From Paulinella micropora (taxonomy: Eukaryota > Cercozoa > Imbricatea > Euglyphida): a stretch of 64,000 nucleotides of DNA. The position numbers and the translations under genes were made by a program. The stretch is taken from the NCBI GenBank assembly GCA_009731375.1, contig BJOX01000318.1:112089-176088 (forward strand), written 5' to 3'. Below are positions 22,498 to 33,246 of the stretch, piece by piece (within the stretch, counting starts at the first letter, position 1; each line of letters starts with the position of its first letter). Below the pieces are notes generated by a model. That model worked only from the letters and a program-made list of their open reading frames with translations, was not told where the DNA came from and ran no database searches.

Positions 22498-23523
22498 ATG
22501 CAAAGAGACCAGAGAGCCCCAATGCCTCAACTCCCTTTAGAAGAGGCCAAACCCTCGTCAAGTCAGATTCTTGCCTACACCAGCAGTCTGGCAGACCTTC
22601 GCAAGCTTGATAGGGCGTTCGAAGTTAGCCCTCCTTTGACTTTCCAAAGGGTGGCTGAAAAGCCATCTTTCGTCATCCCGCCTGAAACTCCCGTCAAGCC
22701 GCGGGCAGGAAAGAAGCTTTGCACGTCGACTCTTTGCCCGCCTCTTGAACGCGAGCAAAGCAAAGACGAAGCCAACAACGAGAATGACCAGCACGAGAGC
22801 CAGATGTCGGTTTTTTGTGTCAGTATGGCCAGCATTCTCAGTGAGAAGGGTGAGTCTTGTGCGACGGTCGCGGAATACCAAGACGATGAAGCTTTTGAAA
22901 CAGTTGATGATAATTGTTTCGACTGGGACATGAACTTTGACCGAGAGATGTTTCCCATGGCGAACCTGCAGCCCACGCTGTCCCCGTTTTCTCCTCAAGT
23001 CTCGTACAGAACCTCTGCAAATGGCTCCCCGCAACGGCAACCTCAAGGCAATAAGGTTATAGAATGCCCCTTCTCTCCTCGATTCTTTTCTTCTACGCTC
23101 CAAGTGGCCCAGCCGCAAGCAGGAGGGATTAAGGTTATTGAATGCCCGTTCTCGACTCGAGTTTTTTCTGAGCCACTTGAAGTGGCCTCCAAGACTTTTG
23201 ATGATGGACTTGCCGAGGAGGCCGTAAACACTGCCACGCAGGACTGTTTCACCGTCTCAAGGAACAGCAACTTGATTTTGGAAGCCGCTAGTTGTGCAGA
23301 GGAATCAGACATTTGCACCAATCAAGGACTCGCTAACTTACAGGCATGTGCCAGGGCGGACAGCTTTCGGCATTTAGTGGAGAAGATATCAACCGCTAAC
23401 AACGACCAGCGAGAAAGGAAGTCTGTTTTCTTCCGTTGGGCTGGGCGAGCATCTGTTGCCAGCAGACTCACGGCAGCCTCTCTGCTATACCCCGTCGACA
23501 GTCAAAAGCAACACGAGATCTAG
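22498..23523 (+). CDS. Hypothetical protein, polar, with an internal repeat
   Basis: A 341-codon intronless frame with balanced composition and no simple repeats, unlike its surroundings. I do not recognise the family. Two tandem segments of about 35 residues share KVIECPFS.R.FS..L.VA (about residues 183-205 and 217-240). The middle (about 80-160) is acidic, and there is no signal peptide or membrane segment. The first ATG is used because the frame opens there and an in-frame alternative (MPQLPLEEA) lies only 8 codons in. The next 150 bp keep partly open frames, so the 3' end may be spliced differently. It could be a low-complexity regulatory protein; function unknown. Confidence 0.55.
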   Translation: MQRDQRAPMPQLPLEEAKPSSSQILAYTSSLADLRKLDRAFEVSPPLTFQRVAEKPSFVIPPETPVKPRAGKKLCTSTLCPPLEREQSKDEANNENDQHESQMSVFCVSMASILSEKGESCATVAEYQDDEAFETVDDNCFDWDMNFDREMFPMANLQPTLSPFSPQVSYRTSANGSPQRQPQGNKVIECPFSPRFFSSTLQVAQPQAGGIKVIECPFSTRVFSEPLEVASKTFDDGLAEEAVNTATQDCFTVSRNSNLILEAASCAEESDICTNQGLANLQACARADSFRHLVEKISTANNDQRERKSVFFRWAGRASVASRLTAASLLYPVDSQKQHEI

Positions 23524-24224
23524 AACCAGACATACAGGAGCTACCACTGCTTTCATCAAAGCTGATGATGATCTCAACCTCTAGTACCAGCAGCACGCAG
23601 GAGTCATCTTGCTTTGTACAGAACAAGACACGCAGAAAAGTCGACTCCTTTGTATAGCAAACGGCGGCCGCCTTCCCCAGGCGAAGGACGCCTAGGTACC
23701 TGTGTATTAGGTTATAGTAAGTATGTGATTTATGCAAACAAAGTGCAATATATAGCAAAGACTTTCGGCGGTAGGTCTTCGTCTGGCTTTGACGCACATG
23801 TGCAACGTATGTTCGTAAGTACGTGTTACACGTACCTAGTACTGCATAGAAAATTTTCAATCAATTTTTTCAGCAATTATCACATCACTATGTGATTAGT
23901 TAATTATCAACTTGATCTCATTACTATTTATTTATTTAGTCACATAGTTACCTTGACTTATGTACTACTTTTTATTACCAAGCGTTAGATCGGTGATTTG
24001 GTTAACCTGGTCTAATATTTGATACTTCAAACTATCATAGTTTGACTTGTTCATATGGTCTACTCAAGTTTTGGCTACTCTAAACTAACGTGACTAATGG
24101 AAATGAATTTCGAAACTGATTAAAACCCAGTTAATTAAGTTATTATTCGAGCTACAGGAAGCAACTCCAATACAGTACTGTGAGAATTAATATGAACGAA
24201 AGAAACAGACTTCAACCGTAGTGT
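23524..24224. other. AT-rich intergenic
   Basis: No supported gene. It contains many dispersed GTTAATTA/TAATTA motifs and leads to the TTAA site of the piggyBac element. Confidence 0.6.
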
Positions 24225-27136
24225 TTAAGTTCCCGGGCCCGGTTTCCAATTGGAAACGATATTAATTTACTTTCCACCGCAGGAAAAAATAATAAAATGA
24301 TATTTATTGAAAATCGCTTATATTATGAACAAACTGGACATAAAGTCATGAAAAATTTAATACAGAACTCTAAAAGGAAAATGTTCTTCGCAGGCAGCCC
24401 CCTCACACCTAAGTCACGTGAGCAAAAAAGACTGTTTCCAATTGGAAACGACATTAGTAATCACCTCAAAACGAAGCCTTTTTTCTTTTTCCTCGGGTCT
24501 CCATGCTTAATATGCCACGCATGACACCCGCGACCCTTAGTCCCACACAGCGCCATCTCAGGACCGCAGGTCTCACAATCATCTAAAATGATGTGATCAC
24601 GGATGAACTTCTTTTGACAAACTTACATACCCTGCATCTGCGTCGCTTCGCCCTTGCGGTGGATTGATTCCGCAACTCCCCTGCCTCCCTTTTGCGTCGT
24701 ATTGCATCGCTCATATCCACCAGAGGGTACATAGCCAATTTCGTGTGAGGAAGGTTTGGTTCGGGACCTCGGGAGGTTCTCGCTAGCCGGGCTCAGCATA
24801 GCCCAATCAATCGCAGAGGCTTTTTTGGCTGTTAAGAGCTCGTTTGCAACCAAATTTTTGAAAAAGCCTGGCCTGGTGGTTCCTTTCGAACGCAGATGGT
24901 CGTGGTACTGAAGTGCATGTAATGAAGGTAAGCGTTGGTCATGACGAAGTCCATCAAAATCACTGACCGAGAAATCGTTAACTTTCCAATCCCGCACAAC
25001 GACATTCAAATTCATGCTTCCGTGCCCGTGGCGCAGAGAGTTGAAGCGATCTACCGAATTGAAACATTCATAGTACTTGGCAACCACGTCACACCGCGAA
25101 ACAAACGCCGCACGCTTACTGAATCGTGCCTCTCGTGCTTTGCCCCCCAAGGTAGTGCCGCAGGTGGCTATGATTTGCTGCATATTGTGGTCGTTCTGAT
25201 TCACTGCGAGCAAGCGAATGCAGTCTTTAGCGCACGTGGCTGACGCAAAATCGCCTTTGTTGTTCCCTCTGGCATGCCATAAAGTGAATTTGGGATAATT
25301 GCGGGTAGCCGTCTTTACCATTCCAATAAAATCTAGCCCATGCGCCTTGACAACGAGTGCTGTTCGTACACTAGCAAACCACGAGTCTCCTACAACAAGG
25401 CGGCCTGTTCCATGCCACGGCTTGAGTCTTATTGTGGTTGCTGTTGTGGCACCCCATTCACCTGCCCCTTCCTTCGCACGATCTCGATCTTTTCCTTCCA
25501 CACATTCCACAGCGATACAAATTCCTGTTTGAACGCAGCAGGTAGTATGGTACTCACGGCCTAAGGGAATGGGCTTGCGTGGGACGTACGCCTGACCATG
25601 CATTTCTTTGCCTGTCCACTTGCCCATCGACTCGTCGACAGTCAGGCAAGGGCCAGGCATGATGGCAACATTGAACTGCTTATTGCACTCTTCCATAAAA
25701 AAAACGCACGGGCAGAAAGGGATCTTGTTCAGTAGCATCAGGTCCGAAACGCAAGCAGCGAAAGATAGTTTCGAATCGATTTTTTGACATGAATCTGCCG
25801 AAGTTGTCCCCAGGCAAACCGTCTGGCCCTACCTGACCCTCGTCCATCCAATGTCCCCTACGCCTGCCCCTATCCGCGACTGAAATTTTGACAAGCAACC
25901 CCAGGAAAACAGCAAATTCCTCCGAGCCTGTGTTATTTCCTTTTTCAACCAAGTCTGTCTCTTTAGCTAGCTCTACGTTTGTAAATTCAATCAACTGACT
26001 GAGAGCTTTTGGAGGCATGAAGTGCATGAAGTGTCTATGCAACAAAAGAAAGAAAAAAAAGAAAAAAAAAAAGGAAAACATGACCGTTGAAGCAGGCGCA
26101 AGTAAGTGCAGCAAACACAGGAAACGTAGAAAAGACAAGCATGCGAAATGAATGACTTTGAAACTCGATCTCTCTGAACACACAATTTTTTTCGAAAGCA
26201 ACAACAACAAATGGTGCACACACATACATACTTTGCAGTGTTGACTGGAAATGAGTGAAAAGGGGAAAACAGCAGAGAGATGTTGAGAAGTTACTCAAAG
26301 GGGAAGCTTTTGCGGCGTCCAGGAGCCTGGTCTTGGGCTCGAAGATTGGCCTATCCGCACTCCAATCAACAGTTTGTGGCTCCAACTTCCATTGAAAACC
26401 GTTCTTTACCAACTTGTTGTCTTCGTCATAGACTTGGTCTTCGTCGCAGGGGCAAATATTGAACCCAGTATGCGTTTCCTCTTCTCCTACTTCTTCACTG
26501 TCTGAGCCAGACAGAATTGGGTCTGGCTCAGCTTCTTTCTCCTCCTTTCCCCTCCCTGGGTTCTCCTCGGCTGGCTCATCGTCATCACTGACATCTACGA
26601 GGACCTCCTTCAAACTAGCATCAATACAGGAAAAAGCACCCACGGCCTGCTCCTGTTCAGCACGCAGAAAACCGGAAGAAAAGAAATAATCCTTGTCGTC
26701 CAGTTTCAGCGTTACGAGTGCTTTGTGTTGTTTTGTTTCCTTGTCCTTCAATATCCCAACAAGCCTTATGTCCCCAAAGACAGTTTTTCCAAATTTTCGT
26801 GTCTCGCCCAAGCCTTTCCAAGCTTCACACCAGGGGCCGAAACGCAGCTCCCTACCTCCATCTTTTTCCAAAAAATGACCCAGACCAATGCCAAAGTGGA
26901 AAAACGGGGGTGGCCCGCGGAGTCAGTGAAATGCCTATTTCTCGACTTCTACCCACGATTTTTGGAAAAAAAAATTTACGCGTCGCTTCCCGTAGTCATT
27001 CGTGAGCCCTGGGGAACATTGGAAGGCATCAATTGAGCACAATCTGTGACAATGAAATTTTTTTGAAAACCGTTGCCTAAAACTGTTTCCAGTGATTGGT
27101 AACAAAAATTTCCAATTGGAAACTCCGGGAATTTAA
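24225..27136 (-). mobile_element. piggyBac-type DNA transposon, ~2.9 kb
   Basis: Bounded by TTAA at 24225-24228 and 27133-27136, the target duplication of this superfamily. Inside each TTAA both ends read (A/G)TTCCCGG and then the palindrome TTTCCAATTGGAAA (24243-24256 and 27109-27122). A further copy of the palindrome lies at 24435-24448. The element carries a minus-strand transposase gene. The terminal repeat is short and imperfect (5 bases differ in spacing between palindrome and end), and the gene has several frame breaks, so the copy is probably inactive. Confidence 0.8.
24480..26871 (-). pseudogene. piggyBac transposase (DDE_Tnp_1_7 type), frame-broken
   Basis: The N-terminal acidic region runs from ATG 26871 to about 26260. 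The middle part (RHFMHFMPPK...) runs from about 26040 to 25700, and the catalytic part from about 25700 to 24640. The three family aspartates are present: TVDESMGKW (codon at 25636), VVGDSWFASV (25387) and NSVDRFN (25051). After 24640, in another frame, a Cys/His-rich tail (CETCGPEMALC, GCHAWH) matches the family's C-terminal zinc-binding domain. Frames change near the A-run 25697-25704 and near the C-terminus. The stretch 26040-26260 (T-rich on this strand) could be an intron. It cuts and pastes DNA at TTAA in the nucleus. Whether the breaks are decay or base errors is open. Confidence 0.85.
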
Positions 27137-28671
27137 ACAGTAGGAAAAGTATTTTATTCGACATTGGCCCGGTAACATCACACACCGTCACTGATGTCAG
27201 TGTGTTTTCATTCTATTCCCAGGTTGGCTCGGCTTAGCATAAATTTGAGTGTCACTGCCCGACACTGAGAGCTGAGAGAGAGGGATGCAGTATGCCGGCC
27301 CACCACCGTGCCTCAGCTGAAGTTCCATGGTTTTTGACTCGGAGGGCATATGTAAGTTCTCCTATGGGCGAGTGGTCGTTAGCATAATAAACATAGATCC
27401 GTTAATCTTTATCATATAAAAATTGTACCCTTGAAAACTATAAGTAAAAACATTTAATTTAATGAAAGAATCATTGAAAAATAGTAAAAACTGACTTCAA
27501 ACCAATCGATTTCCCGTCGCCCACCGCTTTTTTCCAACTAATTTGCACACTCCCCACCGGAAAAAACTGGCCACCTTGCCACCTCAAAAAATGGTGCTTG
27601 TGATGACCAAAAATCAGAGTCAGTTTTCATATGTTCCCTGTATGCTCTTCAATAAATTTTTATATAAGATCTTTCTGTGTATGCTTATAATTAAATGTAC
27701 AAAATTTTTTTACAAAAAGGTAACCTTAAGCCTGCAAACAAACCGGCCAAAATCAGCAAAAATAGTGCATAAGGCCCTCACTCAGAAATTTTTTGATTTA
27801 AATACAAGGCCGGTACAAGTACAGAAAGTGAAGGAAATCAAAGAGACTATTTAATAAAAGCATTTTGTACAGAAAGTGCAGAAAAAAAATTGAAAATCTT
27901 TAAAGATCTCGCCCACGATTTTTTTAGCCTGTCTGGAGCGAAGAACAGATCACTAACAGCAGGGTTACAAAGAAAGGAGCAGTAGTTGAACATATACAAA
28001 ACAAAGACAATGTGATTGTGAATAGAATTCAGCACATTACATTCCCAGAAAAGCACACACAACACATATAGGAGTGATACAAGACAGGTGCAAAAAAGTG
28101 CTTCTGGGAAGAAAGAACAACACATGCTACAGATAAGTTTACAACACACCATTTTGCAGACAGCATGGGCACAACGTTTGGAAAGACTGTGCAAGGCCAC
28201 GGGACGTGAAAGTATGCATGAGAAATACACAGAAAAAAAAAAACACAAAACCCTCTCTAGACATGACTTTTACCAATCTCGACCCCGCAAAAACAGACAA
28301 ATAAAAAAAATTAGTGCGGCCTTCACTTCAAAGGCTACGTATGTCGATAGGCCTGTTTGTTCAAATATTTTTTGGAAATTTTTCTGGTTTCCTCTCCGGG
28401 AATTGGCATGGTCTTGTCAAATATTGCCAAAGAAATTCACGGGCCGGCGCCACCAAAATCATGTCGGAGGTCAAGTTCATCGCAGCAGGTAAACTTGTGT
28501 TCAAACCACATCGTTTCAAGCAAAAGCAAGCATGACACAAGTGTGTAGGCGCAGATAGGTAAATATGCTTCCTTTTCTTATACCCCTATACACAGTGATG
28601 TATAGAAGAGCTATATATCTTTAAGGTGTAGTTATATCCGTTTTTATTTATATACTTTTGAGCCGGTTGAA

Positions 28672-28731
28672 AACGATAATATTACGATTCATGACCGGTA
28701 CTACTTTTTTAAGCCGTTTAATATTATCGTT
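28672..28731. other. Perfect 13-bp inverted repeat, stem-loop
   Basis: AACGATAATATTA pairs with TAATATTATCGTT around a 34-base loop. The left arm and following base contain TAATATTAC. Confidence 0.7.
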
Positions 28732-29695
28732 AGGGTGACACATGGGAAATGCCTCTCTGTTTCCTTTTTGTTGCTTGGCTCTGACAGTCTCCTACATTTT
28801 CCGCCATACTGGTTTCCTCTCTTTGTGGAGGAGGAAGATTAGGTTATTTTCAGAGTGCTTTGGATTTGGAAGGACAAATACCCCGGCTATCAATAAACAA
28901 TATCTTTTGATTGTAACCGACAAAAGTGGAGTCCCAGCCTAGATTTTTTTTTTCGTATCCTCCAAATTCAATTTTGCAAATTGAAAAAGCCACTTTCCCA
29001 AGCAAAGTAAGAAGGAAGGGTAGTGGTGGAGTGTAGGAAAGGAGTGAGGGAGGTGTTAGGAGAGTGTGCTGCACGAAAACAACAGTGAAATCTTGCACAG
29101 AGGCCCACACAGCGGCACTGCAAGACACTCGTTGTCTGTACACTTTTGACACCTACTGTAGGGCGTTTGGGGAGTGTAGGGAAGCACAGAAAGTGTATCC
29201 AGTGGGATAGAAACACTAGAGTGTTCACTGGATTGATTGTCGACACATTGTCGAGTCAGAGAAGTGCTTTACAGACACAAACAAGGGGAGTGGATAGACC
29301 CTCCTGTCTGTCCTGTCAACACTCTTACACTAATCACTACACACACTCCTCACAAGGAGTATAACAAACACCTACACACTCTAGCTATCGTCTGTACTGC
29401 CATAAACACGTTGCACAAACAAACGTTGCACACACGGAAGCACGTGGGATAGGGCAGAGGAAAACAGACGAACGACACACAGACATACAGCAATTCATTT
29501 GGCATAAAACCTGTTTGTGCAAACTACACACATCCAACACCAATAGAGGTGGCCATCTCTTAAAGGGGTGGTAGGCCAGTCAGACAAGACATAGGCCAAG
29601 GAATTTACGTGTAGAACAGCCACAGTAAGGCGATAACGGAGGTTGTTTTTGTGACAATTTTTGTTTCGTTCGAAACAAACACAACACACGCCTTA

Positions 29696-30030
29696 CATCA
29701 CACCCGAGCACTACCAACGTGTTGTGTGATATTGAACAGCCCTACAAGGACAGAAACTCGGAAACCGAGCAGCTCCTAAGACACCAACGACAAGTGTGTA
29801 AAGAGTCACCAGCACTCAGTACACACACAGGTCTACAAGCTCTCGTACACACATAAACGAGACACATTCATCACACCACACTCAAGCACTAACAACGTGT
29901 GTGTGGTGTCGATTAGATCACCAACAAAACAAACTCGGACACCGAGCTACACACAAGGCTTCAGCCGTTGTGGTGTGAAGAGTCGACAGCACTCGGTACA
30001 CACGAACACATACATACACACGAGAACGCT
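29696..30030. repeat. Diverged tandem duplication, ~165-bp unit
   Basis: The two halves share CATCACACC..., ACAACGTGT..., AACTCGGA.ACCGAGC, GTGTGAAGAGTC and CAGCACTC.GTACACAC in the same order with many differences. Located just upstream of the 30.6-kb gene. Confidence 0.65.
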
Positions 30031-30570
30031 CACAGACACACCCCCCATACTGCAAAAAGGTAAAGCTTCGGTTGCTTTTTGAGTTGGGAAAGAATCTCTC
30101 AAAAAAGGACAATAACAGTGACCCATTGGGCAGAGCCCTGAAAGGCTCATTGACAAAACCTTTTTGAACGATTCTTGATCGTGCACACACGAGGGTGGAA
30201 GAAGGTGGCTAACCAATTTGTTTGTGAAGCATAAGTGTGGTGCACGTTATCAGGGTGCACACGTACACATCGTCTGGATCGACGACAAGGACAGCAAGGC
30301 TTCCCCTTACAAAGGGGGGGGTGAGTACATCCTCCACCCTGACTGTTTGGTTGTGTGTTTGCGGGTTGGTTGTTGGGTTGTTGTGAGTGGTGGTGGATTC
30401 GAACATTAAACACACCACGAACGGAACACAGAACAACACAACGAACACGACAACACAGATCGACAAGAAACACACGACACTGCTCGTTTTCCACCCCCAA
30501 GGGGCAAGACACCATGCATCATACATGGATAGGCTCTACCACGAGACCATCCGCCGCAACACGCCTCGAC

Positions 30571-33246
30571 ATGTCTGAGGAAGCAGACGAAGTCGAACAA
30601 ACCGCCTCAGGCGAGACATTTTCCACTCCAGCACGGGGGGGAAGCAGAGCACAGGAGGAACCTGTCACTGCCCCTCGTTCCCCATGGAGAGGACCCGACA
30701 ACGGGTTAGTGATCCCGGAGCGTCACGTTCAGACGAAGGTTGTCCTTGATCGTTATCGTGGTCCAGCCGAGGGATGGCCTGAGACTCCGACAGACGATAA
30801 GGAACACGGGATCAATACCTCGGAAAAAGACCAACACCTCCACCCTAACAACAAGTATGAGGAGATGGAGTGGCAACGATGTATGTTCGATGATGGTGAG
30901 ACCCAGGGAGCAATAGGTGTGGTGCATCGGAACCACCCTGCCCTCACGGTCAATGGCGTCGCGACCATCCAAAACATAATCGACCTATACTCGGCTCTAG
31001 CTGTAGTACGGGACTCTTTACTGGACGAAGCGTGGGCCATTAACCACCAAAGGTACCAAGCGTTGCTCAGTACCTTATTCGTTGACAAGAAAGAGATCCA
31101 GCCCACTTTGACTTTCCCATACACTGCGGCGGCTGACAAAGAGCTCGCCACGGACACGAAGTGGCCAAATAGTGCGGGGTTGTTAGTGTTTATTTCTGAA
31201 ATACAGAATTGGAACTCAATCTCAGCTCGTAACCTGGGGGCGGCCATTGCCATATGGAACCTCACCCTTACGGAAACCAAAAGCTGGAAACAGCAACTTC
31301 TCCCCCCAGGGGACAACTCTCCACAAGCTGCCCAAGCACGGGAAACCCTAAATGAGCTGCTTGACACGCTTGAGCAGCATTCATGGACATGGGTGTACCG
31401 AATGGTCACGAAGTTCAAATACATCAAGTTCAACTTGACGTTCGACAAGGTTATCAAACCTGATGGCAAGGCCTTGGAGATGAAGGTTGCCCCTCACCCA
31501 GCGGTCAAGCTCTATTGGTGCAATTATTGTGCCATGTGCGAGCTCGTCGCCCAAACTATAAGTGACATCCTTCGCATTCGCTTAGCGACTGAAGTGCATG
31601 TCACATATGGTAATGATGGGAGACCTACCGTTGCCCCAGAGGGTACGAAGTTCGTCTTCTTCCACCGGACTGTTGTTGTTCCGCCTTCAGGGAATAGTAG
31701 TGGGGGTGGAGGAAATAACCAGCCCCCCACCACTAATGAACACCAGAAGCCGGTGAACAACAAGCTCGTGGAACGGGCCTTGGAGAGGTTAGACAAGGCC
31801 ACAACCTTCGACTATGGCAAATACAACCCTCAGGTCAATATCGACTTTGGGGATGGGATTTTGCTGCTGTTGGGCTACACATGTATGGACAGCACGGTTG
31901 GACAGTTCAGCTTGACCGTCGCTGATACCAAACAAATACTAGTCAACAGAGCTAGTCGATGGGCCTCACAGGACCTGTCAACACATAAGTGGCCCCAATG
32001 GGATGAAGAGGCGGGTAGGTTAATCCGCAGTGGGCAATTGAAGTCCACCATGCGATCCCATTACCTGCTTGAACAATTCGTTCGGGGGGCAAACTGGCAA
32101 TTTATGTGCGACCCGGTCATTGTGGCGGACCTCGTGTCATCTATGGCACAGCGGATGTGGGAGGCAAACGTCTCACATACCGAAATCATAGATCTCCCAC
32201 AGAAATTAATCACTCCCCTCGTTCGCACCGACTTGGCAACGTTGTTGGTGGCGGTTCTCAAGGGCATCGCTAGAGCAACCACCACTAGAGGCCGAACGAC
32301 TGGGGAGTATTACATCCGACAAGTCTTGTCTAAAGCGCAAGACGCCGATGATAGGACGTTCTCGCTCTTGAACTTTCGTATCAATCGGTTAGTCGAGGTG
32401 GCTCGGTGGGATGCGAAGTTCGTTACGAAGATATTTGGTTCCGCGGCCAATGCGGAAGAACGACGAAGGAGGGCTAATCTCCTGTTACAGGCGATGCAGG
32501 AGGTGGGTATATCATTGACGGACCATCAGTCCAAGGCCAACGAGCCCCAATTTGATATACTCACGTTTGTCACGTCCAATTCCTGGGGAGGTTACTCTAG
32601 TACGGGGTCCAGCCCCTATCAGAGATCCTCATCCAGTTCCTCGAACCCGTATTGGTCTTCGTCATCGAGCTCGTCAAGCTCATCGAACCCGTACTGGGGT
32701 CAGGGTGGTGGGCAATCACCGAATCCTTACGTCAACACATCATCTCCAGCAGGGGGTAGCCCTAATCCATACACACAGACAACCAAGTCGGGATTTCATT
32801 CTCCACCACCAGTGGGTGTGACATCACCACCTCCTACATATCAGGCACCACAATTCACCATGCCTTTCTACACACCACCACCCGTACCGCCTCCCATATT
32901 GCCCCTTCTTCCACCGCCGGCGGCTTCGACTCAGGGGGCCCCGCCCGCGACTCAGTCAGCGGGGAAGAAGAAGAGGAAAACACGCGTCATCCCGCGCCCA
33001 ACAAGCCAACCGCTCAGCTCATTCCCCATCGACCAGGGTCCGAATCGCTGTCCATATGGCATCCAACGGTTGGAGCAGATTGGCAATCCTCCACCGAACA
33101 AAACAAATGTCATATGCGATTATTTTTATCATGCGTTGGCATTCAATGCCCTACCGGACACACGATTCTGGGTATGGCCGTGCCTCATGAGTTGTGTCAA
33201 CGATGGCACACTTACCCAGGCACCCCGCAACACCCAATTGCGATGA
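30571..33246 (+). CDS. Large hypothetical protein, 891 aa, structural/gag-like appearance
   Basis: A long intronless frame with coding-like composition. The start MSEEADEVEQ at 30571 is preferred; the frame is open further upstream but that part looks like leader. Residues ~1-100 are charged and ~100-650 mixed helical without recognised motifs. Around 430-450 lies a Gly/Ser/Pro linker. From about 670 there is a Ser-rich region with repeated NPYW/NPYV/NPYT tyrosine motifs. It is followed by a Pro-rich segment, a basic patch (KKKRKTRV) and a last segment with CPYG. Length and layout suggest a virion, gag-like or scaffold protein; no family was identified. It overlaps the next frame by 133 bases in the -1 phase. 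Confidence 0.65.
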   Translation: MSEEADEVEQTASGETFSTPARGGSRAQEEPVTAPRSPWRGPDNGLVIPERHVQTKVVLDRYRGPAEGWPETPTDDKEHGINTSEKDQHLHPNNKYEEMEWQRCMFDDGETQGAIGVVHRNHPALTVNGVATIQNIIDLYSALAVVRDSLLDEAWAINHQRYQALLSTLFVDKKEIQPTLTFPYTAAADKELATDTKWPNSAGLLVFISEIQNWNSISARNLGAAIAIWNLTLTETKSWKQQLLPPGDNSPQAAQARETLNELLDTLEQHSWTWVYRMVTKFKYIKFNLTFDKVIKPDGKALEMKVAPHPAVKLYWCNYCAMCELVAQTISDILRIRLATEVHVTYGNDGRPTVAPEGTKFVFFHRTVVVPPSGNSSGGGGNNQPPTTNEHQKPVNNKLVERALERLDKATTFDYGKYNPQVNIDFGDGILLLLGYTCMDSTVGQFSLTVADTKQILVNRASRWASQDLSTHKWPQWDEEAGRLIRSGQLKSTMRSHYLLEQFVRGANWQFMCDPVIVADLVSSMAQRMWEANVSHTEIIDLPQKLITPLVRTDLATLLVAVLKGIARATTTRGRTTGEYYIRQVLSKAQDADDRTFSLLNFRINRLVEVARWDAKFVTKIFGSAANAEERRRRANLLLQAMQEVGISLTDHQSKANEPQFDILTFVTSNSWGGYSSTGSSPYQRSSSSSSNPYWSSSSSSSSSSNPYWGQGGGQSPNPYVNTSSPAGGSPNPYTQTTKSGFHSPPPVGVTSPPPTYQAPQFTMPFYTPPPVPPPILPLLPPPAASTQGAPPATQSAGKKKRKTRVIPRPTSQPLSSFPIDQGPNRCPYGIQRLEQIGNPPPNKTNVICDYFYHALAFNALPDTRFWVWPCLMSCVNDGTLTQAPRNTQLR

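Larger units (their letters stand above)
27137..30570. other. Intergenic, AT-rich to CA-rich, no gene recognised
   Basis: 27.14-28.9 kb is AT-rich with only short frames. A perfect 13-bp inverted repeat lies at 28672-28684/28719-28731. 29.69-30.03 kb contains two diverged copies of a ~165-bp unit. 29.0-30.4 kb is rich in CACACA and ACGTGT words. This is probably the 5' flank or leader of the large frame starting at 30571. Confidence 0.6.

Noticed and set aside
24623-25738. Intact autonomous piggyBac transposase.
   Set aside because: The frame is broken at least twice, and its C-terminal Cys/His tail is in another frame.
27543-27854. 103-codon Lys-rich frame.
   Set aside because: AT-rich chance frame; no motif and no neighbouring signals.
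28677-28685. TAATATTAC as a rolling-circle origin.
   Set aside because: The nonamer lies in the stem, not the loop, and no Rep-like protein was seen nearby; kept only as a low-interest note.
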